From HT1-32 sp040219025 (GTDB lineage Bacteria > Pseudomonadota > Alphaproteobacteria > Rhodospirillales > HT1-32): a stretch of DNA of 64,000 nucleotides. The stretch is taken from assembly GCA_040219025.1 (NCBI GenBank), contig JAVJTE010000012.1:153220-217219 (forward strand). Reading direction: 5' to 3'. Numbering within the stretch: position 1 is the first letter of the stretch; each line of letters begins with the position of its first letter. Shown here piece after piece: positions 17,417 through 27,273 of this stretch. The notes under the pieces were generated by a model. That model had not been told where the DNA came from. It searched no databases and saw only the letters and a list, made by a program, of their open reading frames with translations. A program made the position numbers and the translations under genes.

Positions 17417-18349
17417 ATGCTCGCCGTATTCTCGATTACCATCCCGTTTTTTGCCGTCATCGGCTGCGGTTATGCTGCGGAACGCTTCAGGATTCTGGGG
17501 TCGGCCAGCCGGATCGGGCTCAACAATTTTGTGTTCTATTTCGCCCTGCCGGTGCTGATTTTCGGGCTGATGGCACGCTCCGACATCTCCGCTGCCATAG
17601 ATCCGGCCTTCTTCGCGGCTTATCTGATCGCATCATTCGGCCTGTTCATCCCCGGTCTGGTTGTCGGGCGCTGGCTGTTTCGTTTGCCACCGGGTGCCGC
17701 CGGGGTTCAGTCACTGTCCGGGATCTACGGCAATACCGGCTATGTCGGTCTGCCGCTGGCGATACTGGTACTGGGCGATGCTGCCGGCCTGCCGGTCATC
17801 ATCTGCCTGACCATCGATATCGCGATCATGGCCCCGGTTGTGATGGCAATCATCGAGGCCGGACGGGCGGATGGTGCCGGAATCGGGGCGGTCTTTGCCC
17901 GGACGGCCCGGACGCTGGTCAAAAATCCGATCATCGGCGCGATTGTACTGGGAGCGCTGGTCTCCGTGTTCCAGATACCGCTGCCGGAAATTCTCTCCCG
18001 GTTCATTGATTTCCTCGGCTCCGCCGCCGGACCCTGCGCCCTGTTTGCGCTGGGGGCCAGTCTGGTCGGCAATCCGATCTCCTCGGGGATTGGTGAAGTT
18101 CTCTATATCTGCCTGATCAAGCTGGTCGTGCATCCGCTGGTCCTGCTGGTCACCATGACGCAGATGTTTGTCATCGATCCGGACTGGGTGAAGGCCGCCG
18201 TCCTCAGCGCGACCATGCCGGTCGCCGCAACGGTGTTCGTGCTGGCCCAGCAATTCGACACCTATGTCAGGCGCTGCTCTACCGCGGTCCTGATATCAAC
18301 GATCATTTCCGTTGCCACCGTCTCGCTGGCGCTAACTCTGCTGGAATAA
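17417..18349 (+). CDS. AEC family transporter (auxin efflux carrier type)
   Basis: 310 residues, about ten hydrophobic segments throughout. The N-terminal helix IPFFAVIGCGYAAERF and the second helix NNFVFYFALPVLIFGLMAR are characteristic of bacterial AEC permeases, as are GIYGNTGYVGLPLAI in the middle and LSATMPVAATVFVLAQQF near the end. AEC proteins export or import small organic acids such as malate or malonate; the substrate here is not deducible. It starts 3 bp after the TM1410-like gene and ends the operon. A link to the 2-hydroxyacid oxidoreductase upstream would suit organic-acid transport. Confidence 0.9.
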   Translation: MLAVFSITIPFFAVIGCGYAAERFRILGSASRIGLNNFVFYFALPVLIFGLMARSDISAAIDPAFFAAYLIASFGLFIPGLVVGRWLFRLPPGAAGVQSLSGIYGNTGYVGLPLAILVLGDAAGLPVIICLTIDIAIMAPVVMAIIEAGRADGAGIGAVFARTARTLVKNPIIGAIVLGALVSVFQIPLPEILSRFIDFLGSAAGPCALFALGASLVGNPISSGIGEVLYICLIKLVVHPLVLLVTMTQMFVIDPDWVKAAVLSATMPVAATVFVLAQQFDTYVRRCSTAVLISTIISVATVSLALTLLE

Positions 18350-18357
18350 TCCGGCGA

Positions 18358-20379
18358 TCAGACAGCCAGACCGGTACGAACGCCGTCTTCGATGGCCCGT
18401 TTTGCGTCCAGTTCTGTCGCCAGCCGGGCGCCACCGATCACATGGGTCTCAACCCCTGCCTGTTGCAGCGGCGCGAGAAGCGAGACTTCCGATTCCTGCC
18501 CGGCGCAGAGCACAACGCTGTCCGCCGGCAGCAGCCGGGGCTGTCCCTCCACCAGAATATGCAAGCCGTCGTCATCGAACCGCTGATAGGTGACGTCACC
18601 GATCTGCTGGACCCCGGCCCGCCGCAATTCGTCGCGATGTACCCAGCCCGTGGTTTTGCCCAGGCTGCGCCCGAAGGCCCCCGCCCGGCGTTGCAACAGC
18701 CATATTTCCTCCGGGCGGTTTGCGGTCTCCAGCACCGGCTCTGTCAGTCCGCCGGGATGCGTGATCTCGCGGTCGATCCCCCAATGCTGCTGAAAGGCCC
18801 GGACATCGTGGTGCGCGCCGCCATGTCGCCCCAGCAGATAAAGCGCGACATCGTGACCAATTCCCCCGGCCCCGATGATCGCAACCCTGTCGCCGACCTC
18901 CCGCCCGGACAGCAGGTCCGCATATGAAATCACCTCCGGCCTGTCAAAGCCGGGCAGGTTGACGCGGCGCGGGGTGACGCCGCTGGCCAGCACCACCAGA
19001 TCAAATCCGCGGAGGTCATCGATGTCCGCGCGACACTCAAAACGCACCTGCCCGCCCGCCTCCTGAAAGCGGTCGAGATAATGCCGGATCGTCTCGGCAA
19101 AGACGGCTTTCCCCGGAATTTCCTTCGCCAGCCGGAACTGTCCGCCGGGCTGGCGGGCTGCTTCGAACAGGGTCACCTCATGCCCCCGCTCCTGCGCGGT
19201 TGCGGCGGCGGCCAGTCCGGCGACACCTGCACCCACCACTGCCACGCGGCGCACGGACTTTGCCGGGAGGGATACAAACTCCGCCTCCCGTACTGCCGCC
19301 GGGTTGACCAGACAGGTCGCCGGCTGCCCGGTAAAATAATGGTCAAGGCAGGCCTGATTGCAGGCAATGCAGATATTGATCTGGTCCGCCCGTCCGCTCG
19401 CTGCCTTTACAACGAAGTCCGCATCCGCCAAAAAGGGGCGGGCCATCATCACCAGATCACAGACACCCTCCGAAATCAGCGCCTCGGCAACCTCGGGCCG
19501 GTTGATCCGGTTGGACGCCGCGACGGGAATGCTCACAGCCTTTCGCAATGCCGCCGTCGCAAAGGCAAAAGCCGCATCCGGTGTGGCCTGCGCGATGGTC
19601 GGGATACGTGCCTCATGCCATCCGATACCGGTTGTCAGCAGATCAGCCCCCGCCGCCTCAATCGCCTGTGCGACAATCGCAATCTCACCCCCGGTCAGCC
19701 CCCCACTGACCAGATCAAGGGCGGAGATACGGAACGCCATGAGGAAACCGGGGCCCGTTGCCTTGCGGACGGCCTGAACCACCTCGACGGCGAACCGCAT
19801 CCGGTTGTCCAGCGACCCGCCCCAGTCATCCTGACGCTGGTTGGTGTGGCTGGCCAGAAACTGGCTGATCAGATAACCCTCTGATCCCATCACCTCGATC
19901 CCGTCATATCCGGCATCACGGGCCAGCAGCGCGGACCGGGCATAATCGGCGATGGTCTGCCTGATTTCGGCGGACGTCAGCTCTTTCGGTGCCGCCCGGT
20001 TGATCGGGGAGCGCACTGGCGAAGGTGCCACCGCCCCGTCGTGGTAGCTGTAGCGCCCTGCATGCAGGATCTGTAGCAGGATCCGGCCACCCGCCGCATG
20101 AACGGCATCGGTTATCACCCGATGCGCCGCAGCATCCGCTGGCCTGCCCATCTCCGCCCGGTGGTCTTTCAGGTTCCCCGCCGCATTCGGCGAAAAGCCG
20201 CCGGTCACAATCAGCCCGGCAGAAGCACGCGCCGCATAGAAGCGCGCCAGTTGCGCCGTCGCCTCGTCGCCACAGCCTTCCAGCCCGGTATGCATCGATG
20301 ACATGATGATCCGGTTCGGCAAGGTGACGCCGTTAATGTCGAGTGGCGCAAATGTCTGCGTGAAGGAATCTGTCATCAT
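18358..20379 (-). CDS. FMN/FAD/[4Fe-4S] oxidoreductase, 2,4-dienoyl-CoA reductase (FadH)-like
   Basis: 673 residues. Domain 1 (about 8-335) is an Old Yellow Enzyme-type FMN barrel starting FAPLDINGVTLPNRI. The iron-sulfur site has C337, C340, C344 and C356 (ICIACNQACLDH then ATCLVNP), exactly the FadH spacing. Domain 2 has an FAD/NAD loop VAVVGAGVAGLAAA (379-392) and a second nucleotide site VAIIGAGGIGHDVALYL. It reduces 2,4-dienoyl-CoA from unsaturated fatty acids, or a related enone such as a betaine demethylation partner. Single gene; its stop lies 9 bp from the convergent AEC gene. The start may be either of the two leading ATGs. Confidence 0.9.
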   Translation of the reverse strand: MMTDSFTQTFAPLDINGVTLPNRIIMSSMHTGLEGCGDEATAQLARFYAARASAGLIVTGGFSPNAAGNLKDHRAEMGRPADAAAHRVITDAVHAAGGRILLQILHAGRYSYHDGAVAPSPVRSPINRAAPKELTSAEIRQTIADYARSALLARDAGYDGIEVMGSEGYLISQFLASHTNQRQDDWGGSLDNRMRFAVEVVQAVRKATGPGFLMAFRISALDLVSGGLTGGEIAIVAQAIEAAGADLLTTGIGWHEARIPTIAQATPDAAFAFATAALRKAVSIPVAASNRINRPEVAEALISEGVCDLVMMARPFLADADFVVKAASGRADQINICIACNQACLDHYFTGQPATCLVNPAAVREAEFVSLPAKSVRRVAVVGAGVAGLAAAATAQERGHEVTLFEAARQPGGQFRLAKEIPGKAVFAETIRHYLDRFQEAGGQVRFECRADIDDLRGFDLVVLASGVTPRRVNLPGFDRPEVISYADLLSGREVGDRVAIIGAGGIGHDVALYLLGRHGGAHHDVRAFQQHWGIDREITHPGGLTEPVLETANRPEEIWLLQRRAGAFGRSLGKTTGWVHRDELRRAGVQQIGDVTYQRFDDDGLHILVEGQPRLLPADSVVLCAGQESEVSLLAPLQQAGVETHVIGGARLATELDAKRAIEDGVRTGLAV

Positions 20380-20473
20380 AGCCTCTCCGGAACATGCGGG
20401 CCTGACAGCCCCTTACCGCAGACAAACCATTTTCCAGCCCCGCTGCAAGCAGAGGAACGCTCCCGGGTTGGCC

Positions 20474-21217
20474 TCAGGCAGCCGGATAATCCACGCGGGT
20501 CAGATAGAGCCCCTCTGCCGGGGCGGTTTCGCCGGCGGCGGCGCGGGCGCGGGCGTCGAGGGCTGCGGTGACGTCGTCCGGGGTCCATTTCCCCTCACCC
20601 ACCTTGCGAAGGGTGCCGACCATGTTGCGGACCTGATGGTGCAGAAATGAACGGGCTTCGACGATGCAGTGAATTTCCTCACCGGCCTGGCGGATGTCGA
20701 ACCGGTCGATGGTTTTCAGTGGTGACTTGGCCTGACAATAGGTCGCCCGGAAGCTGGTGAAGTCATGATCCCCGATCAGCCGGTCGGCCCCGGCCTGCAT
20801 CAGTGCCGGGTCAAGCTTGCCGGGCAGCCACCAGACCCGCCCGGCCTCCAGCGCGGGTGCGGCACGGCGGTTCAGAATACGGTAGAGATAGGCACGGCCA
20901 ATGGCGGAAAAACGGGCGTGGAAGTCCGGTGCTGCAACAGCGGCAGAGGTCACAGCAACCGGATGCGGGCGCAGATGGGCGTTCAGCGCAGCCTGTACCT
21001 TGTCCGGATGATCACCGCGCGCGAGATCAAGATGGGCTACCTGACCTATGGCGTGAACGCCTGCATCCGTCCGGCCTGCTGAAAAAACGGTGACCTTTTC
21101 CCCGGCATAGGCCAGCACAGCCTCTTCCATCGCCTGCTGCACCGACAGGCCGTTGACCTGACGCTGCCAGCCGACAAACGGCCCGCCGTCATATTCGACA
21201 ATCAGGCGATAGCGCAT
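20474..21217 (-). CDS. truA: tRNA pseudouridine(38-40) synthase TruA
   Basis: 247 residues. It isomerises uridines 38-40 in the tRNA anticodon arm. The catalytic Asp is D51 in SAGRTDAGVHA. The N-terminus RYRLIVEYDGGPFVGWQRQ is standard, and FTSFRA and a C-terminal FLHHQVRNMVG motif complete the TruA pattern. It is last in the def-fmt-truA unit, 5 bp after fmt, an arrangement common in alphaproteobacteria. Confidence 0.97.
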   Translation of the reverse strand: MRYRLIVEYDGGPFVGWQRQVNGLSVQQAMEEAVLAYAGEKVTVFSAGRTDAGVHAIGQVAHLDLARGDHPDKVQAALNAHLRPHPVAVTSAAVAAPDFHARFSAIGRAYLYRILNRRAAPALEAGRVWWLPGKLDPALMQAGADRLIGDHDFTSFRATYCQAKSPLKTIDRFDIRQAGEEIHCIVEARSFLHHQVRNMVGTLRKVGEGKWTPDDVTAALDARARAAAGETAPAEGLYLTRVDYPAA

Positions 21218-21222
21218 CCGGA

Positions 21223-22152
21223 CTAGCCTGCGTCCGGCAGGGCGAGAATTTCGCCCTGGGGCAGGTCATAGCCGTTCAGCAACTCAGCCGGTGTCATCGC
21301 CCGCTTGCCCTGGCGCTGCACCAGTGTCGGGCGGATGGCCGCCTCACCACAGGCGATGGTCATCGCATCATCCAGAATGGTGCCGGGATGTCCCTTGCCA
21401 GACACAACATCCGCCGCCAGCAGCCTGATCCGCTCGCCCCCGCGCATGAAGAAGGCACCGGGAACCGGGTTGAAGGCGCGGATTGCCCGTTCCACATCAA
21501 CTGCCGGCTGGCGCCAGTCGAGAGCGGCCTCACCCTTTGATATTTTTGCGGCATAGGTAACACCTTCCAAAGGCTGAACCACCGGGTCGAGCAAACCCGC
21601 CTCCGCCGCCGCCAGTGTTTCGGTGATCAGCCGCCCGCCGATCTCTGCCAGCCGGTCATGCAGATCACCCGCCGTCATCTCCGGGGTCAGGGCAATTTCC
21701 TCACGCAACAGCATCGGGCCGGTATCAAGTCCCTCATCCATCTGCATGATGGTCACCCCGGACATCCCGTCCCCCGCCAGAATGGCCCGCTGGATCGGTG
21801 CGGCACCGCGCCAGCGTGGCAGCAATGAGGCGTGAATATTGAAACAGCCATGCCGGGGCGCCGACAGAAGACCGGCGGGCAGAATCAGCCCGTAGGCAAC
21901 CACCACTGCCGCATCCAGATCAAGGGCCGCAAAGGCCGCCTGCTCGGGCTCAGACTTCACCGAGACCGGGGTCCGGACCTCGATTCCTTTCTCCCCGGCG
22001 AACTGATGCACCGGTGACGGTCGCAGCGACTTGCCACGCCCGGCCCGCCTTGGCGGCTGGCTGTAAACACAGGCGATTTCATGCCCGGCAGCGATCAGCG
22101 CGTCGAGCGCGACGACGGAGAAGTCCGGTGTTCCGAGAAAGGCGAGGCGCAA
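21223..22152 (-). CDS. fmt: Methionyl-tRNA formyltransferase
   Basis: 309 residues. It formylates initiator Met-tRNA using 10-formyl-THF. Active-site residues N105, H107 and D143 are in NIHASLLPRWRGAAPIQ and MDEGLDTGPML. The C-terminal oligonucleotide-binding domain (about 205-300) is present, beginning after YAAKISKGEAALDW. It lies 15 bp after def, the deformylase that later removes the same group. Confidence 0.97.
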   Translation of the reverse strand: MRLAFLGTPDFSVVALDALIAAGHEIACVYSQPPRRAGRGKSLRPSPVHQFAGEKGIEVRTPVSVKSEPEQAAFAALDLDAAVVVAYGLILPAGLLSAPRHGCFNIHASLLPRWRGAAPIQRAILAGDGMSGVTIMQMDEGLDTGPMLLREEIALTPEMTAGDLHDRLAEIGGRLITETLAAAEAGLLDPVVQPLEGVTYAAKISKGEAALDWRQPAVDVERAIRAFNPVPGAFFMRGGERIRLLAADVVSGKGHPGTILDDAMTIACGEAAIRPTLVQRQGKRAMTPAELLNGYDLPQGEILALPDAG

Positions 22153-22167
22153 GGGCCGGGCTCCGTG

Positions 22168-22686
22168 CTAGCCGCTGGCAGCCAGTTTGCGGGCTTTTGT
22201 GAGTTTGCGCAAAATCACCTCGCGCTTCACCCGGGAGATATGATCGACGAAAAGGATACCGTCGAGATGATCAATTTCATGCTGGATACAGACTGCAGTC
22301 AGGCCATCGACCTCGATCTCCTGCGACTTGCCGTCATAATCGAGATAGCGCACCCGCACCCGGTCCGGGCGCTCAACATCCGAGTAATACTCGGGGAGCG
22401 ACAGGCAGCCCTCGTCATAGACCTTCGTCTCTTCCGATTCCCAGACAACTTCCGGGTTGGCCAGACGCATTGGCTGCGGCGGCTCGTCACTGCGGGCGGT
22501 ATCGACAACGATCACCCGCTTTGTCACCCCCACCTGCGGCGCGGCCAGCCCGACACCCGGCGCGTCATACATGGTGTCCAGCATGTCATCCATCAGCTGA
22601 CGGATATCATCGGTCACCGCGTCGACAGGTTCACTGATAACCTTGAGGCGCGGGTCAGGCGCGGTAATGATAGGCAAAAGGGCCAT
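22168..22686 (-). CDS. def: Peptide deformylase
   Basis: 172 residues. It removes the formyl group from nascent proteins. All three motifs are intact: GVGLAAPQ (44-51), EGCLSLP (92-98, metal ligand C94) and HEIDH (136-140, ligands H136/H140, catalytic E137). It heads the def-fmt-truA operon. Confidence 0.97.
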   Translation of the reverse strand: MALLPIITAPDPRLKVISEPVDAVTDDIRQLMDDMLDTMYDAPGVGLAAPQVGVTKRVIVVDTARSDEPPQPMRLANPEVVWESEETKVYDEGCLSLPEYYSDVERPDRVRVRYLDYDGKSQEIEVDGLTAVCIQHEIDHLDGILFVDHISRVKREVILRKLTKARKLAASG

Positions 22687-23004
22687 GAGTCTGCGTTTCA
22701 GTTGTGCGTAGGCGTTACGTAGGCGAAGGGCGTGGAAGCGTCAAGGATTCGGCGGGATCGTGCTGTGAACAGGCCCCGGAAGCAAAAGCCCGGCAGCGGG
22801 CTGATCCTGTCATCCCGGTTTTCCATTTCGCACTTGCACAATTCACAGTGACCCACTAGGCATACCCTTGATTAAGTCGCGGCAAGCAAATCTGATTTTC
22901 ATATTTTTTCGCATTAATCATTAAATCCAAAGCCTTATCCTGCTGGTTGTGCATTGTCCGGCATTTATCCGGCTTTCCGTACTGACCAGAACAGAGAACC
23001 TCTG
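22687..23004. other. Intergenic region between def and the SulP transporter
   Basis: 318 bp between two divergent genes. The def-proximal side has a short direct repeat (CGTAGGCG twice near 22709-22728) and a small AGCCCG/CGGGCT hairpin near 22788. It also has a TGTCATCCCGG string (about 22808) resembling the palindrome unit at 40756-40773. The SulP-proximal side is A/T-rich (about 22895-22935), as expected of a promoter, but I cannot assign boxes. No gene seen. Confidence 0.4.
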
Positions 23005-24483
23005 ATGATTGTTTATTCCGCACTGCAGCGTAACTGGCTGTCGAATCCCCGTAACGATATTCTGGCCGGACTTGTTGTCGCGCTTGCGCTGATCCCCGAA
23101 GCCATCGGCTTCTCTCTGATTGCCGGTGTCGACCCGCGTGTCGGACTCTATGCCTCGTTTTCAATCGCCGTGATTACGTCACTCGTCGGCGGACGGCCGG
23201 GCATGGTTTCCGCAGCCACCGCAGCCGTTGCCGTTCTGGTCGGCCCCCTGGTCCGCGAGCATGGTGTCGAATATCTGTTCGCTGCCACTGTTCTGATGGG
23301 TTTCATCCAGATCGTCGCCGGTGCGCTCCGCATTCACCTGCTGATGCAATTCGTCTCGCGTTCGGTGATTACCGGATTCGTCAACGCACTGGCGATCCTG
23401 ATCTTCATGGCCCAGTTGCCGGAGCTGATCAATGTCGGCTGGCAGACCTATGCCATGGTCGCCGGCGGACTGGCGATCATCTATCTGTTTCCGCTACTGA
23501 CCCGCATCGTCCCCTCGCCGCTGGTCGCGATAGCCGTGCTGACCACGCTTGCCATCTGGCTCGACCTGCCCGTGAACCGGGTTGGCGAAATGGGGGCGTT
23601 GCCTGAGTCATTGCCGTTCCTGGCCCTGCCCGACATCCCGCTGACCTGGGAAACACTGGAAATCATCGCTCCCTATTCCGTTGCCATGGCAGCTGTCGGC
23701 CTGATCGAATCGCTGCTGACCGCCCAGATCATCGACGACATGACGGACACACCCAGCCTGCGCCGCCGCGAAGCTTCCGGCCAGGGCATCGCAAACTTCA
23801 TTACCGGATTTCTTGGCGGCATGGGTGGCTGTGCCATGATCGGCCAGTCAGTCATCAATGTGAAATCCGGGGGCCGCACCCGGCTTTCGACTATGGTCGC
23901 GGGTGTCGGCCTGCTGATCCTGATCGTTGCCGCCGGGCCGCTGGTTGCACAGATACCGATGCCGGCACTGGTTGCCGTGATGATCATGGTTTCCATCGGC
24001 ACCTTCAGCTGGGGCTCGATCCGTGATCTGCGCAGCCATCCCTGGCAATCCTCTGTCGTCATGCTGGCAACAGTCCTTGTCGTGGTCTGGACTCATGACC
24101 TGGCACAGGGTGTCTTTGTCGGCGTGCTGCTCAGCGGGCTGTTCTTTGCCGGCAAGGTGCGCGGCCTGTTCAATGTCGGGTCAGTGCTGTCGGAGGATGA
24201 GCGGACACGCCACTACACAGTCACCGGCGAGGTATTCTTCGCCTCCGTCGAGCGTTTCATTTCCTCCTTTGATTCAACCGAGGACCTTGACCGCGTCACC
24301 ATCGACGTCAGCCAGTCGCATTTCTGGGATATCACTGCAATTGATGCGCTGGACCGGGTGGTTGCCCGGTTCCGCAAGAACGAGACCGATGTGGAACTGA
24401 CCGGTGTCACTGTCGCCAGCGCAGCCATGATCGACCAGTTCTCGGACAAGAAGCATCCCGCACTGGTTCCCGGCGGCATCTGA
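23005..24483 (+). CDS. SulP family anion transporter with C-terminal STAS domain
   Basis: 492 residues. About 11-12 membrane segments span 20-390, beginning DILAGLVVALALIPEAIGFSL, the SulP signature helix. A STAS domain follows (about 410-480, with DVSQSHFWDITAIDALDRVV). SulP members carry sulfate, bicarbonate or dicarboxylates; specificity cannot be read here. The start at 23005 (MIVYSALQRNW) has an AGAGAA ribosome site; a longer frame exists but lacks likeness. No carbonic anhydrase or assimilation gene is adjacent, so context gives no substrate hint. Confidence 0.93.
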   Translation: MIVYSALQRNWLSNPRNDILAGLVVALALIPEAIGFSLIAGVDPRVGLYASFSIAVITSLVGGRPGMVSAATAAVAVLVGPLVREHGVEYLFAATVLMGFIQIVAGALRIHLLMQFVSRSVITGFVNALAILIFMAQLPELINVGWQTYAMVAGGLAIIYLFPLLTRIVPSPLVAIAVLTTLAIWLDLPVNRVGEMGALPESLPFLALPDIPLTWETLEIIAPYSVAMAAVGLIESLLTAQIIDDMTDTPSLRRREASGQGIANFITGFLGGMGGCAMIGQSVINVKSGGRTRLSTMVAGVGLLILIVAAGPLVAQIPMPALVAVMIMVSIGTFSWGSIRDLRSHPWQSSVVMLATVLVVVWTHDLAQGVFVGVLLSGLFFAGKVRGLFNVGSVLSEDERTRHYTVTGEVFFASVERFISSFDSTEDLDRVTIDVSQSHFWDITAIDALDRVVARFRKNETDVELTGVTVASAAMIDQFSDKKHPALVPGGI

Positions 24484-24547
24484 CCATCCCGGGTTATGAC
24501 AGCCTGCCGTATTCCGAAGCGATGGAAGTATGGAAATAAAATAACGT

Positions 24548-25966
24548 CTAGCGCACCCGCGCTTTCCAGCGCAGCGTCGTCTCGCCTTTGGCCGGTACTG
24601 TCACTTCCCACTCCAGACGGAAGGCATCGAGCTTCTCATAGCCTGCGCTGCTGCTGAGAATTTCCCAGTCACCGTAAAGCTGTTCCTGAATCCGGACCGT
24701 CACGGCATCCGCCCTCGCATTGGCAACAACGATTTCATGTTCGGTTGTCGTCACCGTGCCGAGCGAATCCTTGCGACGGTCATAATCGGTCTGGCGACGG
24801 ATCGCGGTAACATCAAAGGCCTGACCGATATTCAGCCGGACATCCTGATTCTCCGGCGTCCGGTCAATTCGGTCCTCACCAATGAAGACTGGCGTTCCCG
24901 TGCTGTCGCGCTGGTACAGGCGCACCGTGCCGCCCGGCAGGGGCTCACCCAGACCGGCTTTCCGGTCATTTACGAACCGGACCTCAATGGCCGCATTGAG
25001 CTGCTGCTCGCCGCTTCGCCCGCCGTAATAATGCTGTCCGCCCCGGAACAGATAGGTCCGACCGGACTGCACAGTTGCCGGCGTGAACAGGGCAATCTTG
25101 CGGCTTTCGCGCTGGTTGAGGGTCACCGGCGTCTGCAGACGATACAGATGGTAATCACCAAGCCCCTCTCGTACCGGGGCACCACCCGCGGAGTCAGAGA
25201 CAGCCATCGCCTCGCTTCGCATCAGCATCGGTGCCGCCTTTGGCTGTCGCGTCGGCTGGCGGTTGACCTGTCCGGAAACCAGACTGACACGGGCATATGC
25301 AAAATCGACATCTGTCGAGTTCGTCAGCGTCGCCCAGCTTTCCAGCAGCAGCGAGGCACCATCCGGTGCAATCTCGGCAACATAATCTGCCTGCCAGGCC
25401 AGATTGTCCGTCAGGTAGGCAAGGTCGAGCACCCGCTCACCTGCCGTTGCGGTCCGGATATCAGCAACCATTGACGGTGCGGAACGCACCCCCGCCGGCA
25501 AGGTATCAAAGGCAAGACGCCCTGGAATGCCGGTCTCGATACGGCCATCGATCTGCAGCACCGGACCGCCGGCGATCGACAGCAGCCTTGCCCGACGGTA
25601 CGTCTCCGCCCCGGTCTGTGGATGGGTTGAGATGACCGTGACATCCTGTCCGACGGCGGCAGCCATAAGGCGGTCCGGCGTCAGGATATCGAAATCAAAA
25701 AGCTGCGCCGTCACCGTGGCATTTTCGGCACGCAGGATGGCACTGGCCTGATCCATGGAACGACTGACACCGGTCAGTGCGAGCCGGTTTTCACCGGAAA
25801 CGAGGGTCACTTTCCGCTGATCCCGGACCATCGCGAAACCACCACCATAGATCACCAGCCCAAGCGACGTACGGGCGTCTGCACCGACCGCAGGTTCGTC
25901 TGCCGACTCGGCGATGGAGGTGAGGGTGAGGCAAATTGCCAGAGCCGGAAAAATCGCACGTAACAT
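24548..25966 (-). CDS. Exported DUF4139 domain protein
   Basis: 472 residues. A signal peptide (about 1-22) precedes a DUF4139 body: VIYGGGFAMVRDQRKVTL near the N-terminus and long beta-rich stretches such as LAYLTDNLAWQADYVAEI and TTTEHEIVVANARADAV, ending ETTLRWKARVR. DUF4139 proteins are secreted or periplasmic; function unknown. The start at 25966 has AAGGA 8 bases upstream and beats an ATG six codons earlier. It is divergent from rmuC across 66 bp. Confidence 0.85.
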   Translation of the reverse strand: MLRAIFPALAICLTLTSIAESADEPAVGADARTSLGLVIYGGGFAMVRDQRKVTLVSGENRLALTGVSRSMDQASAILRAENATVTAQLFDFDILTPDRLMAAAVGQDVTVISTHPQTGAETYRRARLLSIAGGPVLQIDGRIETGIPGRLAFDTLPAGVRSAPSMVADIRTATAGERVLDLAYLTDNLAWQADYVAEIAPDGASLLLESWATLTNSTDVDFAYARVSLVSGQVNRQPTRQPKAAPMLMRSEAMAVSDSAGGAPVREGLGDYHLYRLQTPVTLNQRESRKIALFTPATVQSGRTYLFRGGQHYYGGRSGEQQLNAAIEVRFVNDRKAGLGEPLPGGTVRLYQRDSTGTPVFIGEDRIDRTPENQDVRLNIGQAFDVTAIRRQTDYDRRKDSLGTVTTTEHEIVVANARADAVTVRIQEQLYGDWEILSSSAGYEKLDAFRLEWEVTVPAKGETTLRWKARVR

Positions 25967-26032
25967 GGGGGAAATCCTTATCATTCAGCGGCAATTTGCG
26001 CGTGTTGTCGGAGCCGTGTAAAGCTTTTACGC

Positions 26033-27217
26033 ATGAACATTTCAGACATACAGCCCGAACAATGGGGCATTATCGTGGCGGGTGGCGCGGTGGCGCTGAT
26101 CCTTCTGCTGCTGGCCATGATCTTCATCGCGTCGGGCCGTGGCCGAGACGATGTGACATCCCTGCATCAGTCCGTTGACCGGCTGGCACAGGCCGCCGCA
26201 ATCACGGAAGCCCGCATGGCCAATATCTCGGACATGCAGGCGGCAGGACATGAACGCATGTCACAGCGGTTTCAGGAGCAGGAACGGGCACTTGCCGCCA
26301 AGCTGGAGGAACAGCTGCACAAGCTGTCGATCCGGGTCGGTGATACGCTGGAAAAAACCGGCACCAAACAGCAGGAAAGCATGGCCGACCTGCAACGGCG
26401 CCTCGCGGTGATCGATGTCGCACAGAAAAACATCACGGAACTGTCCAGTCAGGTCGTCGGTCTGCAGGACATCCTGTCGAACAAACAAAGCCGTGGCGCC
26501 TTCGGCGAGACCCAGCTGAATGATCTGGTAAGTGCTGCCCTGCCCCCCTCGGCCTATGAGTTTCAGGTGACCCTGTCGAACCGCACCCGTGCCGATTGCA
26601 TGCTGAAACTGCCGAACCCGCCGGGCTCGATCTGCATCGATTCCAAGTTTCCGCTGGAAAGCTACAACAACATCCATTCCGTCCAGACGGAAGACGAACG
26701 CAAGGTCGCCCGCCGTGCCTTTGGTGCCGACGTGCTGAAGCATGTGAAGGATATCGCCGACAAGTATATCCTGCCGGGCGAAACGGCGGAATCCGCCCTG
26801 ATGTTCATTCCGTCAGAAGCGGTCTATGCCGAGCTTTATGCCAATCATGAGGGCGTCGTCAGCCAGAGCCACCGGGCACGCGTCTGGATCGTCTCCCCGA
26901 CGACACTGATGGCGACGCTGAACACGGTCCGCGCCGTACTGAAGGATGCGCAGATGCGTGATCAGGCTGGCCTGATTCAGAAGGAAGTCATCGCCCTGCT
27001 GGATGATGTCCGGCGTCTTGATGACCGGGTTGGCAAACTCGACCGTCATTTCGAGCAGTCCCGCCGGGACGTCGAGGATATCCAGAAATCCACCCGTGGC
27101 ATTTTCCGCCATGCGGAGCGTATCGAAGCCGTCGAAATGGGCGAGGAACCCGGAACCGATGAGCTGGAACCACCGAAACCCGGCCAGATCGCCGACTCAT
27201 CTGCCAGGGACAGCTGA
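26033..27217 (+). CDS. rmuC: DNA recombination protein RmuC
   Basis: 394 residues. One N-terminal membrane helix (about 12-33) is followed by a long coiled coil (about 40-150). The RmuC nuclease-like domain has GAFGETQLNDLVSAALP, ICIDSKFPLESY and a C-terminal VWIVSPTTLMATLNTVRAVL. RmuC limits inversion at short inverted repeats; the biochemical activity is not settled. Family membership is certain. A single gene followed by a 56-bp gap to the acyl-CoA synthetase. Confidence 0.94.
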   Translation: MNISDIQPEQWGIIVAGGAVALILLLLAMIFIASGRGRDDVTSLHQSVDRLAQAAAITEARMANISDMQAAGHERMSQRFQEQERALAAKLEEQLHKLSIRVGDTLEKTGTKQQESMADLQRRLAVIDVAQKNITELSSQVVGLQDILSNKQSRGAFGETQLNDLVSAALPPSAYEFQVTLSNRTRADCMLKLPNPPGSICIDSKFPLESYNNIHSVQTEDERKVARRAFGADVLKHVKDIADKYILPGETAESALMFIPSEAVYAELYANHEGVVSQSHRARVWIVSPTTLMATLNTVRAVLKDAQMRDQAGLIQKEVIALLDDVRRLDDRVGKLDRHFEQSRRDVEDIQKSTRGIFRHAERIEAVEMGEEPGTDELEPPKPGQIADSSARDS

Positions 27218-27273
27218 CCTGTCAGCATATCATCCGGGATGACGGCTCATTATCCTTAAGCTAGGCTGGCCGG

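Noticed and set aside
27229..27242. Short ATCCGGGAT palindrome after rmuC as a terminator
   Set aside because: The stem is too short and no T-tract follows.
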